Source: Fusobacterium nucleatum_L (GTDB lineage Bacteria; Fusobacteriota; Fusobacteriia; Fusobacteriales; Fusobacteriaceae). From it: a stretch of 64,000 bases of DNA. The position numbers and the translations under genes were made by a program. Where the stretch lies: positions 310,001 to 374,000 of the forward strand of contig NZ_CP077172.1 of assembly GCF_050231725.1 (NCBI RefSeq), given 5' to 3'. The notes beneath the pieces were generated by a model, which saw nothing but the letters and a program-made list of their open reading frames with translations, searched no databases and was not told the origin of the DNA. Position 1 is the stretch's first letter. Each line of letters begins with the position of its first letter. Below, piece by piece: positions 34,893 to 44,096 of the stretch.

Positions 34893-36209
34893 TTATTGTG
34901 GGTTAAATTCATAATAAATAGTTCTTATAGTCTTTTCATAGTCAGCATTATGCACTCCCACTATAATATTAATTTCATCACTTGTTTGAGATATTACAAC
35001 TATGTTAATTCCTGCGTTTCCTATTGCCGAGAACAATCTTCCTGATAGCCCCTTATAATTCTTCATTCCTAAACCAACAGTAGCAATTAATGAAATTTCA
35101 CTTGTTAAAGTAACTTCTCCTGCTGAAGTTGCTTTTTTTAATTTTCCCATAAGTTCATAGACAAAAGGTTTTACAGCCTTAGTTTCAACTACAACAGAAA
35201 ATGAATCTACTCCACTTGGAATATGCTCAACACTTACATTATAGTCTTCAAAAATACTTAGAGCTTTTCTTATCAAACCAACTTCATTAGACATATGTAC
35301 TTTTCTAATTGTTATGATAGAGAAGTCTTTTTTCCCTGCTATACCAGTTATTATATGTTTAAATGCTCCTTCATCACTATTGTTAATTATTGTTCCCACA
35401 TCTTCTGGCTTATTTGTATTACGAATTTGTATAGGTATTTTTTTCAAAGCAACCGGGAATACAGCTTCTTCGTGTAAAACACTTGCTCCCATGTATGAAA
35501 GTTCTCTAAGTTCATTATAGTTTATAACTTCAATAGGTAGTGGATTAGGAATTATTCTAGGGTCTGCCATTAAAACTCCTGAAACATCTGTCCAGTTTTC
35601 ATAAGTATCTGCATTAGCAAGGCTTGCAACAATAGCTCCTGTAACATCTCCTCCTCCACGAGTCATAAGTTTAACATCACCATTTGGAAATGAGCCATAG
35701 AAACCAGGAATAATAAAATTTTCTCCTGTCTTTGTTATCTCTTCAAAAGCTTTTTCACTTTTAATATAATCAAAAGTATTATCATAATTGTAGAAGATTA
35801 CATCTTTAGCATCAATAAATCTATAACCAAGATATTCTGCCATTAAAAGTGCTGTCAAATATTCCCCACGACTTACTAAATATTCTTCTGATATACTTTT
35901 ATTATCTAATTTTTCTTTTAATTTTGCTAATTCGCCTTTAATATCAAAATTTAAGTTTAGTTCTTTAGCAATATCACAAAATTTCTTTTCAATTATACTA
36001 AAAACTGTATCACAATTCATATTATATTTTATATGTGCATAGCAAAGATATAATAAATCTGTTATTTTATTATCATCTTTATTTGCCTTACCAACTGCAC
36101 TTACAACAACAAATTTACGACTTGCATCCATTTTAACTATTTCTTTAACTTTTTTAAACTGCTCTGCACAGGCAACAGAACTCCCACCAAATTTAGCTAC
36201 CTTTAACAT
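34893..36209 (-). CDS. lysC: Aspartate kinase
   Basis: This 438-residue kinase phosphorylates aspartate, the first step to lysine, threonine and methionine. The N-terminus KVAKFGGSSVA and the central TRGGGDVTGAIVA, plus WTDVSGVLMADPR, match the family. The last 150 residues hold two ACT domains (FSIITIRKVHMSNEVGLIRK and SLIATVGLGMKNYKGLSGR), expected to bind feedback inhibitors. It overlaps the hom stop by one base. The operon neighbour hom suggests a role in threonine synthesis. Confidence 0.95.
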   Translation of the reverse strand: MLKVAKFGGSSVACAEQFKKVKEIVKMDASRKFVVVSAVGKANKDDNKITDLLYLCYAHIKYNMNCDTVFSIIEKKFCDIAKELNLNFDIKGELAKLKEKLDNKSISEEYLVSRGEYLTALLMAEYLGYRFIDAKDVIFYNYDNTFDYIKSEKAFEEITKTGENFIIPGFYGSFPNGDVKLMTRGGGDVTGAIVASLANADTYENWTDVSGVLMADPRIIPNPLPIEVINYNELRELSYMGASVLHEEAVFPVALKKIPIQIRNTNKPEDVGTIINNSDEGAFKHIITGIAGKKDFSIITIRKVHMSNEVGLIRKALSIFEDYNVSVEHIPSGVDSFSVVVETKAVKPFVYELMGKLKKATSAGEVTLTSEISLIATVGLGMKNYKGLSGRLFSAIGNAGINIVVISQTSDEINIIVGVHNADYEKTIRTIYYEFNPQ

Positions 36210-37339
36210 TATACTAGCACCTCACTTACTTTTGTAACAAGATAATCTTTTCCATCAACTAATTTTAATAAATCAGCTTGTGTTATTTCTTTTGTATGGT
36301 GATAGAAGTTATTTCCATCTTTATCTACTTTTTCAAAATCTCCTTTTAATTCTTCATTAGAACGAATTACATATTTATGTTTGAATAAAGCTGAAGAATA
36401 AGTATATTTCTTCTCTATTGAAATAGGATTGAAAGAAATTTTTTCTAGTATATCTAAAATATCTTGAATAATTGCATTAGCAGTAGGTAATTTCCCTGCA
36501 CCTTGTCCATAGAATTTTACTTCTCCCATAGTATGAGATTGTACTGTAACAATATTATAGTTACTTAAAACATTACCTTCTAAAGCATTTATTGGGAATA
36601 GATTTAACATTACAGATGCTTCATATTCATTAGCTTTTGTAGTAGCCTCTCCAATATATTTAGCTATATAACCTTGTTTCTTAAAGTATAAGATATCTTC
36701 TTTTGTAATATTTCTCAATGTAAAACAAGGAAAATCATTTTTAATAAAACCATCATAAGCCAAAGCAAAACTTATTATAACCTTATTAGTTACATCATAA
36801 CCATCTATATCTGCACTTGGATCTACTTCTGCATATCCTAATTCTTGTGCTTTTTTTAAAGTTGTAAAAAACTCATTTTCAAATCTATACATATTATCTA
36901 AAATAAAGTTACTTGTTCCATTGAAAATTCCATAGAACTTATCTATATTTTCTACACGACGGATTTTTTGAATACCTGCAAGACAAGGTATACCTCCTCC
37001 AACACTTGCTTCAAAACGAAATTCAACTTTGTTCTCTCTAGCAGTTTTTAAAAATTCATCTAAATATTTTGCTATAACAGCTTTATTTGCACTTACAACA
37101 GATTTTTTATTTTGTAAGGCTTTCATAATAAATTCATAAGCAGGATGTAGCCCTCCCATACATTCAACAACTAATTCAATTTCTTTATCATTAATAATTT
37201 CATCATAATTATCTGTTGCTATATTTATTTTAGTCAAATCTTTTTCAAGAACTTTTTTCACTTCAATATTTTTTAAAGTCTTTGCTATCTCATAAACTCC
37301 ACTTCCAACTGTTCCAAACCCTAAAATTGCAATTTTCAT
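36209..37339 (-). CDS. hom: Homoserine dehydrogenase
   Basis: This enzyme reduces aspartate semialdehyde to homoserine. The ATG at 37339 (MKIAILGFGTVGSGVYEIAK) is preferred to an in-frame ATG 30 bases upstream, because the NAD-binding domain begins right there and AGG-rich sequence precedes it. That gives 376 residues. Motifs SANKAVIAKYL, FEASVGGGIPCL, GIFNGTSNFIL and ADIDGYDVTNKV are conserved. The C-terminus is short and I see no clear ACT domain, so feedback control may rest with LysC alone. Confidence 0.93.
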   Translation of the reverse strand: MKIAILGFGTVGSGVYEIAKTLKNIEVKKVLEKDLTKINIATDNYDEIINDKEIELVVECMGGLHPAYEFIMKALQNKKSVVSANKAVIAKYLDEFLKTARENKVEFRFEASVGGGIPCLAGIQKIRRVENIDKFYGIFNGTSNFILDNMYRFENEFFTTLKKAQELGYAEVDPSADIDGYDVTNKVIISFALAYDGFIKNDFPCFTLRNITKEDILYFKKQGYIAKYIGEATTKANEYEASVMLNLFPINALEGNVLSNYNIVTVQSHTMGEVKFYGQGAGKLPTANAIIQDILDILEKISFNPISIEKKYTYSSALFKHKYVIRSNEELKGDFEKVDKDGNNFYHHTKEITQADLLKLVDGKDYLVTKVSEVLV

Positions 37340-37376
37340 TCCAATCCTGCCTTTCCAATTTTTTATCATATTTGTA

Positions 37377-37405
37377 TTGTAATTTTATGAAGAATATTGT
37401 ATCAT
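37377..37405 (+). promoter_or_regulatory. Candidate promoter of thrC-thrB-asd
   Basis: TTGTAA (37377-37382) and TATCAT (37400-37405) with a 17-bp spacer lie in the 95-bp gap between divergent hom and thrC. No leader peptide or T-box is visible. Confidence 0.5.
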
Positions 37406-37434
37406 ATAAGGAAAATCATATCAAGGAGATTATT

Positions 37435-38892
37435 ATGAAATATAGAAGTACAAGAGATAATAATATCATCAAAGATGATAAAATAGCCTTATTACAAGGA
37501 TTAAGTGAAGATGGAGGACTTTTTGTTTTAGAAAATTTATCTGATAAAAAAATTAATTTAGAAAATTTAATTGATAAATCTTATACTGAAATTGCTTTTG
37601 AAGTTTTAAAGTTATTTTTTTCATTTGATGAAAATAAATTAAAATCTGTTATTGAAAAAGCATATAGTAAGTTTTCAAGTTCAAAGGTAACTCCTCTTGT
37701 AGAATTAAAAAATGCTCATATTTTAGAGTTATTTCACGGACCTACAAGTGCTTTTAAAGATGTTGCTTTAACATTGTTACCTTATTTAATTCAATTAGCT
37801 TTAGAAGGAAGTGAGCAAGAAATTTTAATTCTAACTGCCACAAGTGGAGATACAGGAAAGGCAGCTTTAGAAGGATTTAAAGATGTTAAACAGACTGAAA
37901 TAATTGTTTTCTATCCTAAAAATAGAGTAAGTAAAGTCCAAGAATTACAAATGAGGACACAAGAAGGAAATAATACAAAAGTTTGTGCAATAGAAGGAAA
38001 TTTTGATGATGCTCAAACAGCTGTTAAAAATATTTTCTTAGATGAAGACTTACAAAAGAAATTAGGAAATAAGAAATTTTCAAGTGCTAACTCAATAAAT
38101 ATAGGACGTTTAACTCCACAAATAGTTTACTATATTGTAGCCTATATTAATTTAGTAAAAAATAAGAAAATTAATTTAGGAGAGAAAATAAATTTTGTTG
38201 TACCTACTGGAAATTTTGGAGATATTCTAGCTGGATACTATGCTAAAAAATTAGGTTTACCTGTGAATAAATTAGTTTGTGCAAGTAATGAGAATAATGT
38301 GCTTTATGATTTTCTAACAACAGGTATCTATGATAGAAATCGTGAGTTTTTAAAAACAATTTCTCCTAGTATGGATATTTTAATTTCAAGTAACTTAGAA
38401 AGACTACTTTATGATTTAAGTGGCTCTGATGATAAATATATTAAATCTTTAATGGAAGACTTAAAGAAAAATGGAAAATATCAAGTAAATGATGAAATTT
38501 TTGAAAAATTAAAAGAACAATTTGGAAGTGGTTATGCTAGTGATGAAGAAACTTCTAAAATAATAAAAAAAGTTTGGGAAGAAGAAAAATATTTACTTGA
38601 CCCACATACAGCAGTAGCATATAAGGTTATGTTAGAACAAAATTTAGATGGAACAACAGTTGTTTTATCAACAGCTTCTCCATATAAGTTCTGTACAAGT
38701 GTTGCTAATGCAGTCTTAAATATTACAGATGAAGATGAATTTAAGTTAATGGAAAAACTACATGAATTTACAAAAGTAGCTATACCTGAAAATTTAAAAA
38801 ATCTAAATTCTAAGGAAATAAGACATAATGATGTTGTAAAAAAAGAAGATATGGCTAAATATATTTTGGAGGCAGAAAAATGTTTGAAGTAA
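37435..38892 (+). CDS. thrC: Threonine synthase
   Basis: This PLP enzyme converts phosphohomoserine to threonine. The ATG at 37435 (MKYRSTRDN) is chosen because AAGGAGAT lies eight bases upstream and the family N-terminus begins there; the open frame extends 153 bases further upstream into the divergent hom gene. The 485-residue protein has the PLP-lysine motif HGPTSAFKDVAL and TATSGDTGKAALEGF. It heads thrC-thrB-asd and overlaps thrB by 13 bp. Its divergence from hom-lysC gives a compact threonine region. Confidence 0.94.
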   Translation: MKYRSTRDNNIIKDDKIALLQGLSEDGGLFVLENLSDKKINLENLIDKSYTEIAFEVLKLFFSFDENKLKSVIEKAYSKFSSSKVTPLVELKNAHILELFHGPTSAFKDVALTLLPYLIQLALEGSEQEILILTATSGDTGKAALEGFKDVKQTEIIVFYPKNRVSKVQELQMRTQEGNNTKVCAIEGNFDDAQTAVKNIFLDEDLQKKLGNKKFSSANSINIGRLTPQIVYYIVAYINLVKNKKINLGEKINFVVPTGNFGDILAGYYAKKLGLPVNKLVCASNENNVLYDFLTTGIYDRNREFLKTISPSMDILISSNLERLLYDLSGSDDKYIKSLMEDLKKNGKYQVNDEIFEKLKEQFGSGYASDEETSKIIKKVWEEEKYLLDPHTAVAYKVMLEQNLDGTTVVLSTASPYKFCTSVANAVLNITDEDEFKLMEKLHEFTKVAIPENLKNLNSKEIRHNDVVKKEDMAKYILEAEKCLK

Positions 38893-39764
38893 GAGTCCCT
38901 ATAACATCTGCTAATGTTGCCTGTGGTTTTGATACTTTAGGAATAGCATTTCAAGAATATTCTATATTTGATTTTGAATTAAGTGATAAATTAGAATTTA
39001 TAAATTTTGAAGAAGAGTTTTGTAATGAAGATAATCTTGTCTATATTGCTTTTAAAAAGGCTTTAAACTTTTTAAATAAAACTATAAAAGGAGTTAAAAT
39101 TTCTCTTAAAAAACAAGCTCCTATTGCAAGAGGTTTAGGAAGTAGTTCAACCTGTGTTGTGGCAGGAATTTATGGTGCTTATTTATTGACAGGAAGTGTA
39201 ATAAATAAAAATGATATTTTAAAAATAGCTACTGAAATTGAAGGGCATCCTGATAATGTAGCTCCAGCTATATTTGGTAATCTATGTGCTTCTTGTTTGG
39301 TTGGTGATGAAGCTATATCTGTTCAATACAACGTAGATGATAAATTTAATTTTATGGCTCTTATTCCTAATTTTGAAACTAAAACAGCAGATGCCAGAAA
39401 AGCTCTACCAAAGGAACTTCCTTTAAAAGATACTGTATTTTCTCTTAGTCGTTTAGGAATAGTTTTAAGGGCTTTTGAAAACTATGATATAGATACCTTA
39501 AAGAAAGTTTTAGCTGATAAAATTCATGAACCATATCGTAAAAAGTTGATTTATGAATATGATGAAGTAAGAAATATTTGTGAAAGTATTGAAAGCTATG
39601 GATTTTTTATCTCTGGCAGTGGCTCAACTTTAATAAATATACTGAATGACGAAAATAATGTGGAGTTAATAAAAGAAAAATTAAAAAATTTAGAATATAA
39701 CTGGAAAGTTCTCTTTATGAAAGCAGATAAAGAGGGAACAACTTATGAAGAAAGGAATGTATAA
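38880..39764 (+). CDS. thrB: Homoserine kinase
   Basis: This 294-residue GHMP kinase phosphorylates homoserine, the step before threonine synthase. The GHMP motif is ARGLGSSSTCVVAGIYGA at about residues 82-99, with the N-terminal VPITSANVACGFDTLG and C-terminal FFISGSGSTLI. Its start overlaps the 3' end of thrC. GGAGG in the thrC coding sequence, within ATTTTGGAGGCAG, serves as the ribosome site. Confidence 0.95.
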   Translation: MFEVRVPITSANVACGFDTLGIAFQEYSIFDFELSDKLEFINFEEEFCNEDNLVYIAFKKALNFLNKTIKGVKISLKKQAPIARGLGSSSTCVVAGIYGAYLLTGSVINKNDILKIATEIEGHPDNVAPAIFGNLCASCLVGDEAISVQYNVDDKFNFMALIPNFETKTADARKALPKELPLKDTVFSLSRLGIVLRAFENYDIDTLKKVLADKIHEPYRKKLIYEYDEVRNICESIESYGFFISGSGSTLINILNDENNVELIKEKLKNLEYNWKVLFMKADKEGTTYEERNV

Positions 39765-39765
39765 A

Positions 39766-40836
39766 ATGGAAAGAACTAAAATAGCAGTGGTAGGTGCAAC
39801 AGGTATGGTAGGACAAAGACTTCTTGTCCTTTTAGAAAATCACCCTTATTTTGAGGTTGTAAAATTAGCAGCTTCAAAAAATTCAGCTGGTAAAAAATAT
39901 GGGGATTTAATGGAAAATAAATGGAAATTGGATATCAAAATGCCAGAATATACAAAAGACATGATAGTTGAAGATGCTATGGATGTTAAAAATGTAGCAA
40001 ATGGTGTTAAACTAATTTTCTGTGCTGTCAATTTAGATAAACAAGAATTGGTTGCTCTTGAAGAAACTTATGCAAAAGAAGAAGTTGTGGTAGTATCTAA
40101 TAATTCAGCTAATCGTATGAAAGCAGATGTTCCTATGATAATTCCAGAAATTAATGCTAATCATTTAGATATAGTTGATGTACAAAGAAAAAGATTGGGA
40201 ACTAAAAAAGGATTTATAGTGGTTAAACCTAATTGCTCTATTCAAAGTTATGTACCTGTGTTTGCTGCTTTAAAAGAATTTGGTATAAAAGAAGCTAGTA
40301 TCTGTACTTATCAAGCAATCTCAGGAAGTGGAAGAACATTTGAAGAGTGGCCAGAAATGGTTGAAAATATTATTCCATATATTGGTGGAGAAGAAGAAAA
40401 AAGTGAAATTGAACCTTTAAAAATATTTGGACATATTGAAAATGGAGAAATTAAATTAAACGACACTATGAAATTTTCTGCTCAATGTATAAGAGTTCCA
40501 GTTTTAGATGGGCATTTAGCTTGTGTCTCATTTAACTTAGAAAATAATCCTGGTAAGGAAGTATTGATTGAAAAAATTAAAAGTTTTAAATCTGATATAA
40601 CTGATTTACCATTAGCACCTAAGGAATTTATACATTATTATGAAGAAAATGATAGACCTCAACCTTTACTAGATAGAGATAATGAAAAAGGTATGCAAAT
40701 AACTGTTGGTAGATTAAGAGAAGATAATTTATTTGATTATAAGTTTGTTGGACTATCTCATAATACTTTAAGAGGTGCAGCTGGTGGTGCTGTTTTAACT
40801 GCTGAGCTTGTTAAAAAACTTGGATATTTAGACTAA
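39766..40836 (+). CDS. asd: Aspartate-semialdehyde dehydrogenase
   Basis: This enzyme reduces aspartyl phosphate to the semialdehyde that feeds Hom. The ATG at 39766 (MERTKIAVVGATGMVGQ) is preferred: an in-frame ATG at 39745 lies inside thrB, and GAAAGGA sits about nine bases before 39766. The protein is 356 residues, with the active-site Cys in KPNCSIQSYVPV and the later histidine-containing QCIRVPVLDGHLA. Sequence style (long form, with IIPEINANH) fits the archaeal/fungal-like type. A hairpin follows. Confidence 0.93.
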   Translation: MERTKIAVVGATGMVGQRLLVLLENHPYFEVVKLAASKNSAGKKYGDLMENKWKLDIKMPEYTKDMIVEDAMDVKNVANGVKLIFCAVNLDKQELVALEETYAKEEVVVVSNNSANRMKADVPMIIPEINANHLDIVDVQRKRLGTKKGFIVVKPNCSIQSYVPVFAALKEFGIKEASICTYQAISGSGRTFEEWPEMVENIIPYIGGEEEKSEIEPLKIFGHIENGEIKLNDTMKFSAQCIRVPVLDGHLACVSFNLENNPGKEVLIEKIKSFKSDITDLPLAPKEFIHYYEENDRPQPLLDRDNEKGMQITVGRLREDNLFDYKFVGLSHNTLRGAAGGAVLTAELVKKLGYLD

Positions 40837-40845
40837 TAAATTATT

Positions 40846-40902
40846 AAGGGCTTGTTGTGAACTTATAAATAAAGTTATATTTAAAATTTACAACATTCCC
40901 TT
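40846..40902. terminator. Terminator between asd and a small membrane protein
   Basis: AAGGG and TGTTGT pair with ACAACA and CCCTT around a long AT-rich loop, with a small internal loop, followed by TTTTTATTTT. Works for both converging genes. Confidence 0.7.
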
Positions 40903-40910
40903 TTTATTTT

Positions 40911-41141
40911 TTATTGAAAGATTACATAAAAAATGCCTATAATAATTGCCAATAAAATTATATAAAATATAAGTTGAAAAAAGCAAAATATAAATTCCAA
41001 AATAAGTCCTATAAATTCAATAAAAATTAAAATTTTACTTTTATTATTTTCTTCTTCAACCTTTTTTCCTTCTTTTTTCTCTAACTCTTCTAAAAGTATT
41101 TGTTGGTTTAAAAGATTAGCAATATTATCTCTTTTTAACAT
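40911..41141 (-). CDS. Small membrane protein, unknown function
   Basis: This 76-residue protein starts at the ATG at 41141 (MLKRDNIANLL), since GGGAG lies four to five bases upstream; an in-frame start 63 bases earlier has a poor site. Residues 1-37 are charged and helix-prone (LLEELEKKEGKKVEEEN). Residues 38-76 are almost entirely hydrophobic, forming one long or two short membrane helices ending at the C-terminus. I recognise no family. It stands alone between two converging/diverging units. Confidence 0.65.
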   Translation of the reverse strand: MLKRDNIANLLNQQILLEELEKKEGKKVEEENNKSKILIFIEFIGLILEFIFCFFQLIFYIILLAIIIGIFYVIFQ

Positions 41142-41272
41142 ATTATCTCCCTTCAAATTAAAAATATCCCCCTTGTTATTAAATTTTAACATAAAGATAT
41201 ACAAACTTATAGAGAAAATTTTATTCCTATGTTAAAATAATATAAAAATATTATTAATAAGGAGTTGATTTT

Positions 41273-41602
41273 ATGCCACATTTAAAAATCAGAGGAATAG
41301 AAAAAAATTTAATAGTTGAAAATAGCAAAGAAATTATTGATGAACTGACAAAAATTATTGGCTGTGATAGAAATTGGTTTACCATAGAACATCAAAATAC
41401 AGAGTATATTTTTGATGGAAAAATAGTTGATGGTTATACTTTTGTTGAGTTATACTGGTTTGCCAGAGATGAAAAAATTAAAAAAGAAGTTGCAGATTTT
41501 CTAACAAAATTTATTAAGAAAATTAATAACAATAAAGATTGCTGTATTATATTTTTTACTTTAACAGGAGATAACTATTGTGATAATGGAGAATTTTTCT
41601 AG
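41273..41602 (+). CDS. DUF1904 tautomerase-like protein
   Basis: This 109-residue protein starts MPHLKIRGIEK, with Pro2 after the initiator Met, as in the MIF/4-oxalocrotonate tautomerase superfamily to which DUF1904 belongs. Other landmarks are DRNWFTIEH and VELYWFARDEKIKKEVADFL. Pro2 could be a catalytic base, but the reaction is unknown. AAGGAGTTG precedes the start. Its 3' end overlaps the methyltransferase start by 23 bp, so the two may be expressed together. Confidence 0.8.
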   Translation: MPHLKIRGIEKNLIVENSKEIIDELTKIIGCDRNWFTIEHQNTEYIFDGKIVDGYTFVELYWFARDEKIKKEVADFLTKFIKKINNNKDCCIIFFTLTGDNYCDNGEFF

Positions 41603-42359
41603 TATAGATAAAAAATTAATAGCAAATTGGCTTGAAGAAGAAAAAAATGCCCATATCCAAGGTTGGAATTTTTCTCATATACATGGAAGATATGAAGAAG
41701 AAAATGATTTGCCTTGGGATTATAAAAATATTATTAAACAATATTTGAAAGCAGAATACAAATTATTGGATATTGATACTGGGGGTGGAGAATTTCTTTT
41801 AACACTTGAACATCCTTTTAAAAATACAAGTATAACTGAAAATTATCCTCCTAATATTGAATTTTGTAAAAAAAATTTAGTCCCACTTGGAATAAATCTT
41901 TATGAAACTGATGGAGCTAGTTTACTTCCTTTTAAAGATAATGAATTTGACATAATAATTAATAAACATGGTAATTTTAATATAAGTGAATTATTTCGTA
42001 TTTTAAAAACTGGTGGAATTTTTATAACTCAGCAAGTTGGAGCTGAAAATGATAAAGAACTTATTGAATTACTTTTACCCGAGACTGAGCTTTCATTTCC
42101 AGACTTGTATTTAAAAAATATATCTAAAAAATTTAAAGAAACTGGATTTAAAATCTTACAAGAGCAGGAAGCTTTTTGCCCAATAAAATTTTATGATATT
42201 GGAGCTCTTGTTTGGTATGCTCATATTATTGAATGGGAATTTCCAAATTTTTCTGTTAATAATTGTTTAGAAAATTTATTTAAAGCACAAGAAATTTTAG
42301 AAAAGCAAGGTTTAGTTGAAGGAAAAATCCATCGTTTTTTAATTGTTGCTCAAAAATAG
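41580..42359 (+). CDS. SAM-dependent methyltransferase
   Basis: This 259-residue class I methyltransferase has the SAM-binding motif I KLLDIDTGGGEFLL at about residues 59-72, an acidic end of strand 2, and FDIIINKHG and ELFRILKTGGIFITQQ as motifs II/III. The substrate is unknown. The start is either GTG at 41580, nine bases after GGAG, or ATG two codons on; the first is kept because of the spacing. It overlaps the DUF1904 gene. A hairpin follows. Confidence 0.82.
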   Translation: MIMENFSSIDKKLIANWLEEEKNAHIQGWNFSHIHGRYEEENDLPWDYKNIIKQYLKAEYKLLDIDTGGGEFLLTLEHPFKNTSITENYPPNIEFCKKNLVPLGINLYETDGASLLPFKDNEFDIIINKHGNFNISELFRILKTGGIFITQQVGAENDKELIELLLPETELSFPDLYLKNISKKFKETGFKILQEQEAFCPIKFYDIGALVWYAHIIEWEFPNFSVNNCLENLFKAQEILEKQGLVEGKIHRFLIVAQK

Positions 42360-42364
42360 AAGCA

Positions 42365-42391
42365 AGGAGTTATTGTAATTCAACAGCTCCT
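42365..42391. terminator. Bidirectional terminator, methyltransferase / ygiQ
   Basis: AGGAGTTATTG pairs with CAACAGCTCCT (one mismatch and one wobble) around a short loop. On the plus strand it is followed by ATTTTCTTCTTTTTT. It overlaps the ygiQ stop. Confidence 0.65.
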
Positions 42392-44090
42392 ATTTTCTTC
42401 TTTTTTCAGTAACTATATCTTTTTGTTTTTGCTTTTTTCCATTATCTTTTTCAACAAATAACTTTTGATTTGTAAAAGGGTCTTTCTCTGTATAGTACAT
42501 CAATGTTGAATAAGTTGATGGAGTAGGTGTAAAAATTTGAACCTGTTCAGGATTAACTTTCAATTCCTGAGAAGCATATCTTTTTAAATCTATCATATCT
42601 TTATCTTTACAACCTGGGTGAGCAGCTATTAAATAATAAGTTAAAAATTGTTTTTTCCCTAACTCATTATTTATTTTATAGAATTGATTTTTAAACTCAT
42701 TCAAACAAGACTTACCATCTTTCCCCATCAATCCTAATATTTTATCTTCTGTATGTTCAGGTGCAATTTTCATCTGCCCTGAAATATGGTCTTTTATTAT
42801 TTCTTTCAAATACATTTGCCCACATTTATTATCATCTAAAATCATATCATATCTAATTCCTGAAGCTATGAAAATCTTTTTTATATTTGGAATTTTCTTT
42901 AACTTCTTTAAAAGTTCCACCTGATTATTATGATTTACTTGTAAATGAGGACATTTTTTAGGGTACAGACATCTTCTATCAGGACAAGCACCAAGTTTTA
43001 ATTTTTTCTTACATTCAAGTCCATACATATTTGCTGTTGGTCCACCTACATCAGAAATATTACCATGAAATTTAGGTGTTCCCGCAATATTTTTAACTTC
43101 CTCTACTATTGAACTTTGACTTCTTGACATAATAGTTCTGCCTTGATGAATAGCTATTGCACAGAAATTACATTCTCCATAGCAACCCCTATGAGTTGTA
43201 ACAGAATATTTTATAGTATCCAATGCTCTAACTGCTCCCATTTTCTTATAGTAAGGGTGTACATCTCTAGCAAACTCCATAGAATAAATTTTATCCATTA
43301 TTTCTTCTGAATAACTTTCTGAAGGTGGATTTTGAATTAAATATCTATCATCACATTTTTGGCAAAGCCCTTTTGCTGTTATTGGATCACAATTCAAATA
43401 AAAAGTATGAAAAGCTTCTATAAATTTATCCTTATCTACAAGGCATTCAGAATGAGATGGCAGAGATAAGTAATCTTCTTTCATTTCCTTACTTAAATAA
43501 CAAAGTCCTTTAATATTTTTCCAATCTTCATCATTTTTTAAAGCTTTTGCTAGCTGTAACATAGACATCTCACCCATACCATAGGATAAAATATCTGCCT
43601 TAGCATCAAATAGAATAGGTTTCCTTAACTTATTAGTCCAATAATCATAGTGAGTTATCCTTCTTAAACTTGATTCAATACCACTTATTACAATTTTTTT
43701 TGTAGTCCCTTTAAAAAATCTACGAATCATATTTGAATAAACTAAAACTGCTCTGTCTGGTCTTTTATTATTCACTCCTCCTGGTGTAAAATCATCCTGT
43801 TGTCTTCTTTTTTTTGTTGCAGTATAGTTTGCTACCATAGAATCAACACAACCACCAGATACAGCAAAAAATAAATTAGGTTCTCCCAAACGAGTTATAT
43901 CATCAGGAACATCAACTTCTGGTTGAGCTATTATCCCAACCTTGAAGCCATGTTCTACAAGCCATTTTCCAACTAATACACTTCCATTATATGAAGTATC
44001 TAAATATGTATCTCCTGAAATCAGAAGAACGTCAATACTGTCCCAACCTAGATTTTTCATTTCCTCTTTTGTAGTTGGTAAAAATTTCAT
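42390..44090 (-). CDS. YgiQ-family radical SAM protein
   Basis: This 566-residue protein belongs to the YgiQ/UPF0313 radical SAM family. The cluster-binding CxxxCxxC motif is in THRGCYGECNFCAI, about residue 310. Preceding it is an N-terminal B12-binding-like domain with DVLLISGDTYLDTSYNG. Further conserved stretches are KIAPEHTEDKILGLMGK and FTPTPSTYSTLMYYT near the C-terminus. The reaction is not known to me. It follows pepT by 6 bp in one leftward transcript. Confidence 0.88.
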   Translation of the reverse strand: MKFLPTTKEEMKNLGWDSIDVLLISGDTYLDTSYNGSVLVGKWLVEHGFKVGIIAQPEVDVPDDITRLGEPNLFFAVSGGCVDSMVANYTATKKRRQQDDFTPGGVNNKRPDRAVLVYSNMIRRFFKGTTKKIVISGIESSLRRITHYDYWTNKLRKPILFDAKADILSYGMGEMSMLQLAKALKNDEDWKNIKGLCYLSKEMKEDYLSLPSHSECLVDKDKFIEAFHTFYLNCDPITAKGLCQKCDDRYLIQNPPSESYSEEIMDKIYSMEFARDVHPYYKKMGAVRALDTIKYSVTTHRGCYGECNFCAIAIHQGRTIMSRSQSSIVEEVKNIAGTPKFHGNISDVGGPTANMYGLECKKKLKLGACPDRRCLYPKKCPHLQVNHNNQVELLKKLKKIPNIKKIFIASGIRYDMILDDNKCGQMYLKEIIKDHISGQMKIAPEHTEDKILGLMGKDGKSCLNEFKNQFYKINNELGKKQFLTYYLIAAHPGCKDKDMIDLKRYASQELKVNPEQVQIFTPTPSTYSTLMYYTEKDPFTNQKLFVEKDNGKKQKQKDIVTEKRRK

Positions 44091-44096
44091 CTTTTA

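Noticed and set aside
37282..37434. 51-residue N-terminal extension of threonine synthase
   Set aside because: It lies inside the divergent hom gene and the intergenic region, and the AAGGAGAT site and family N-terminus both mark 37435 as the start.
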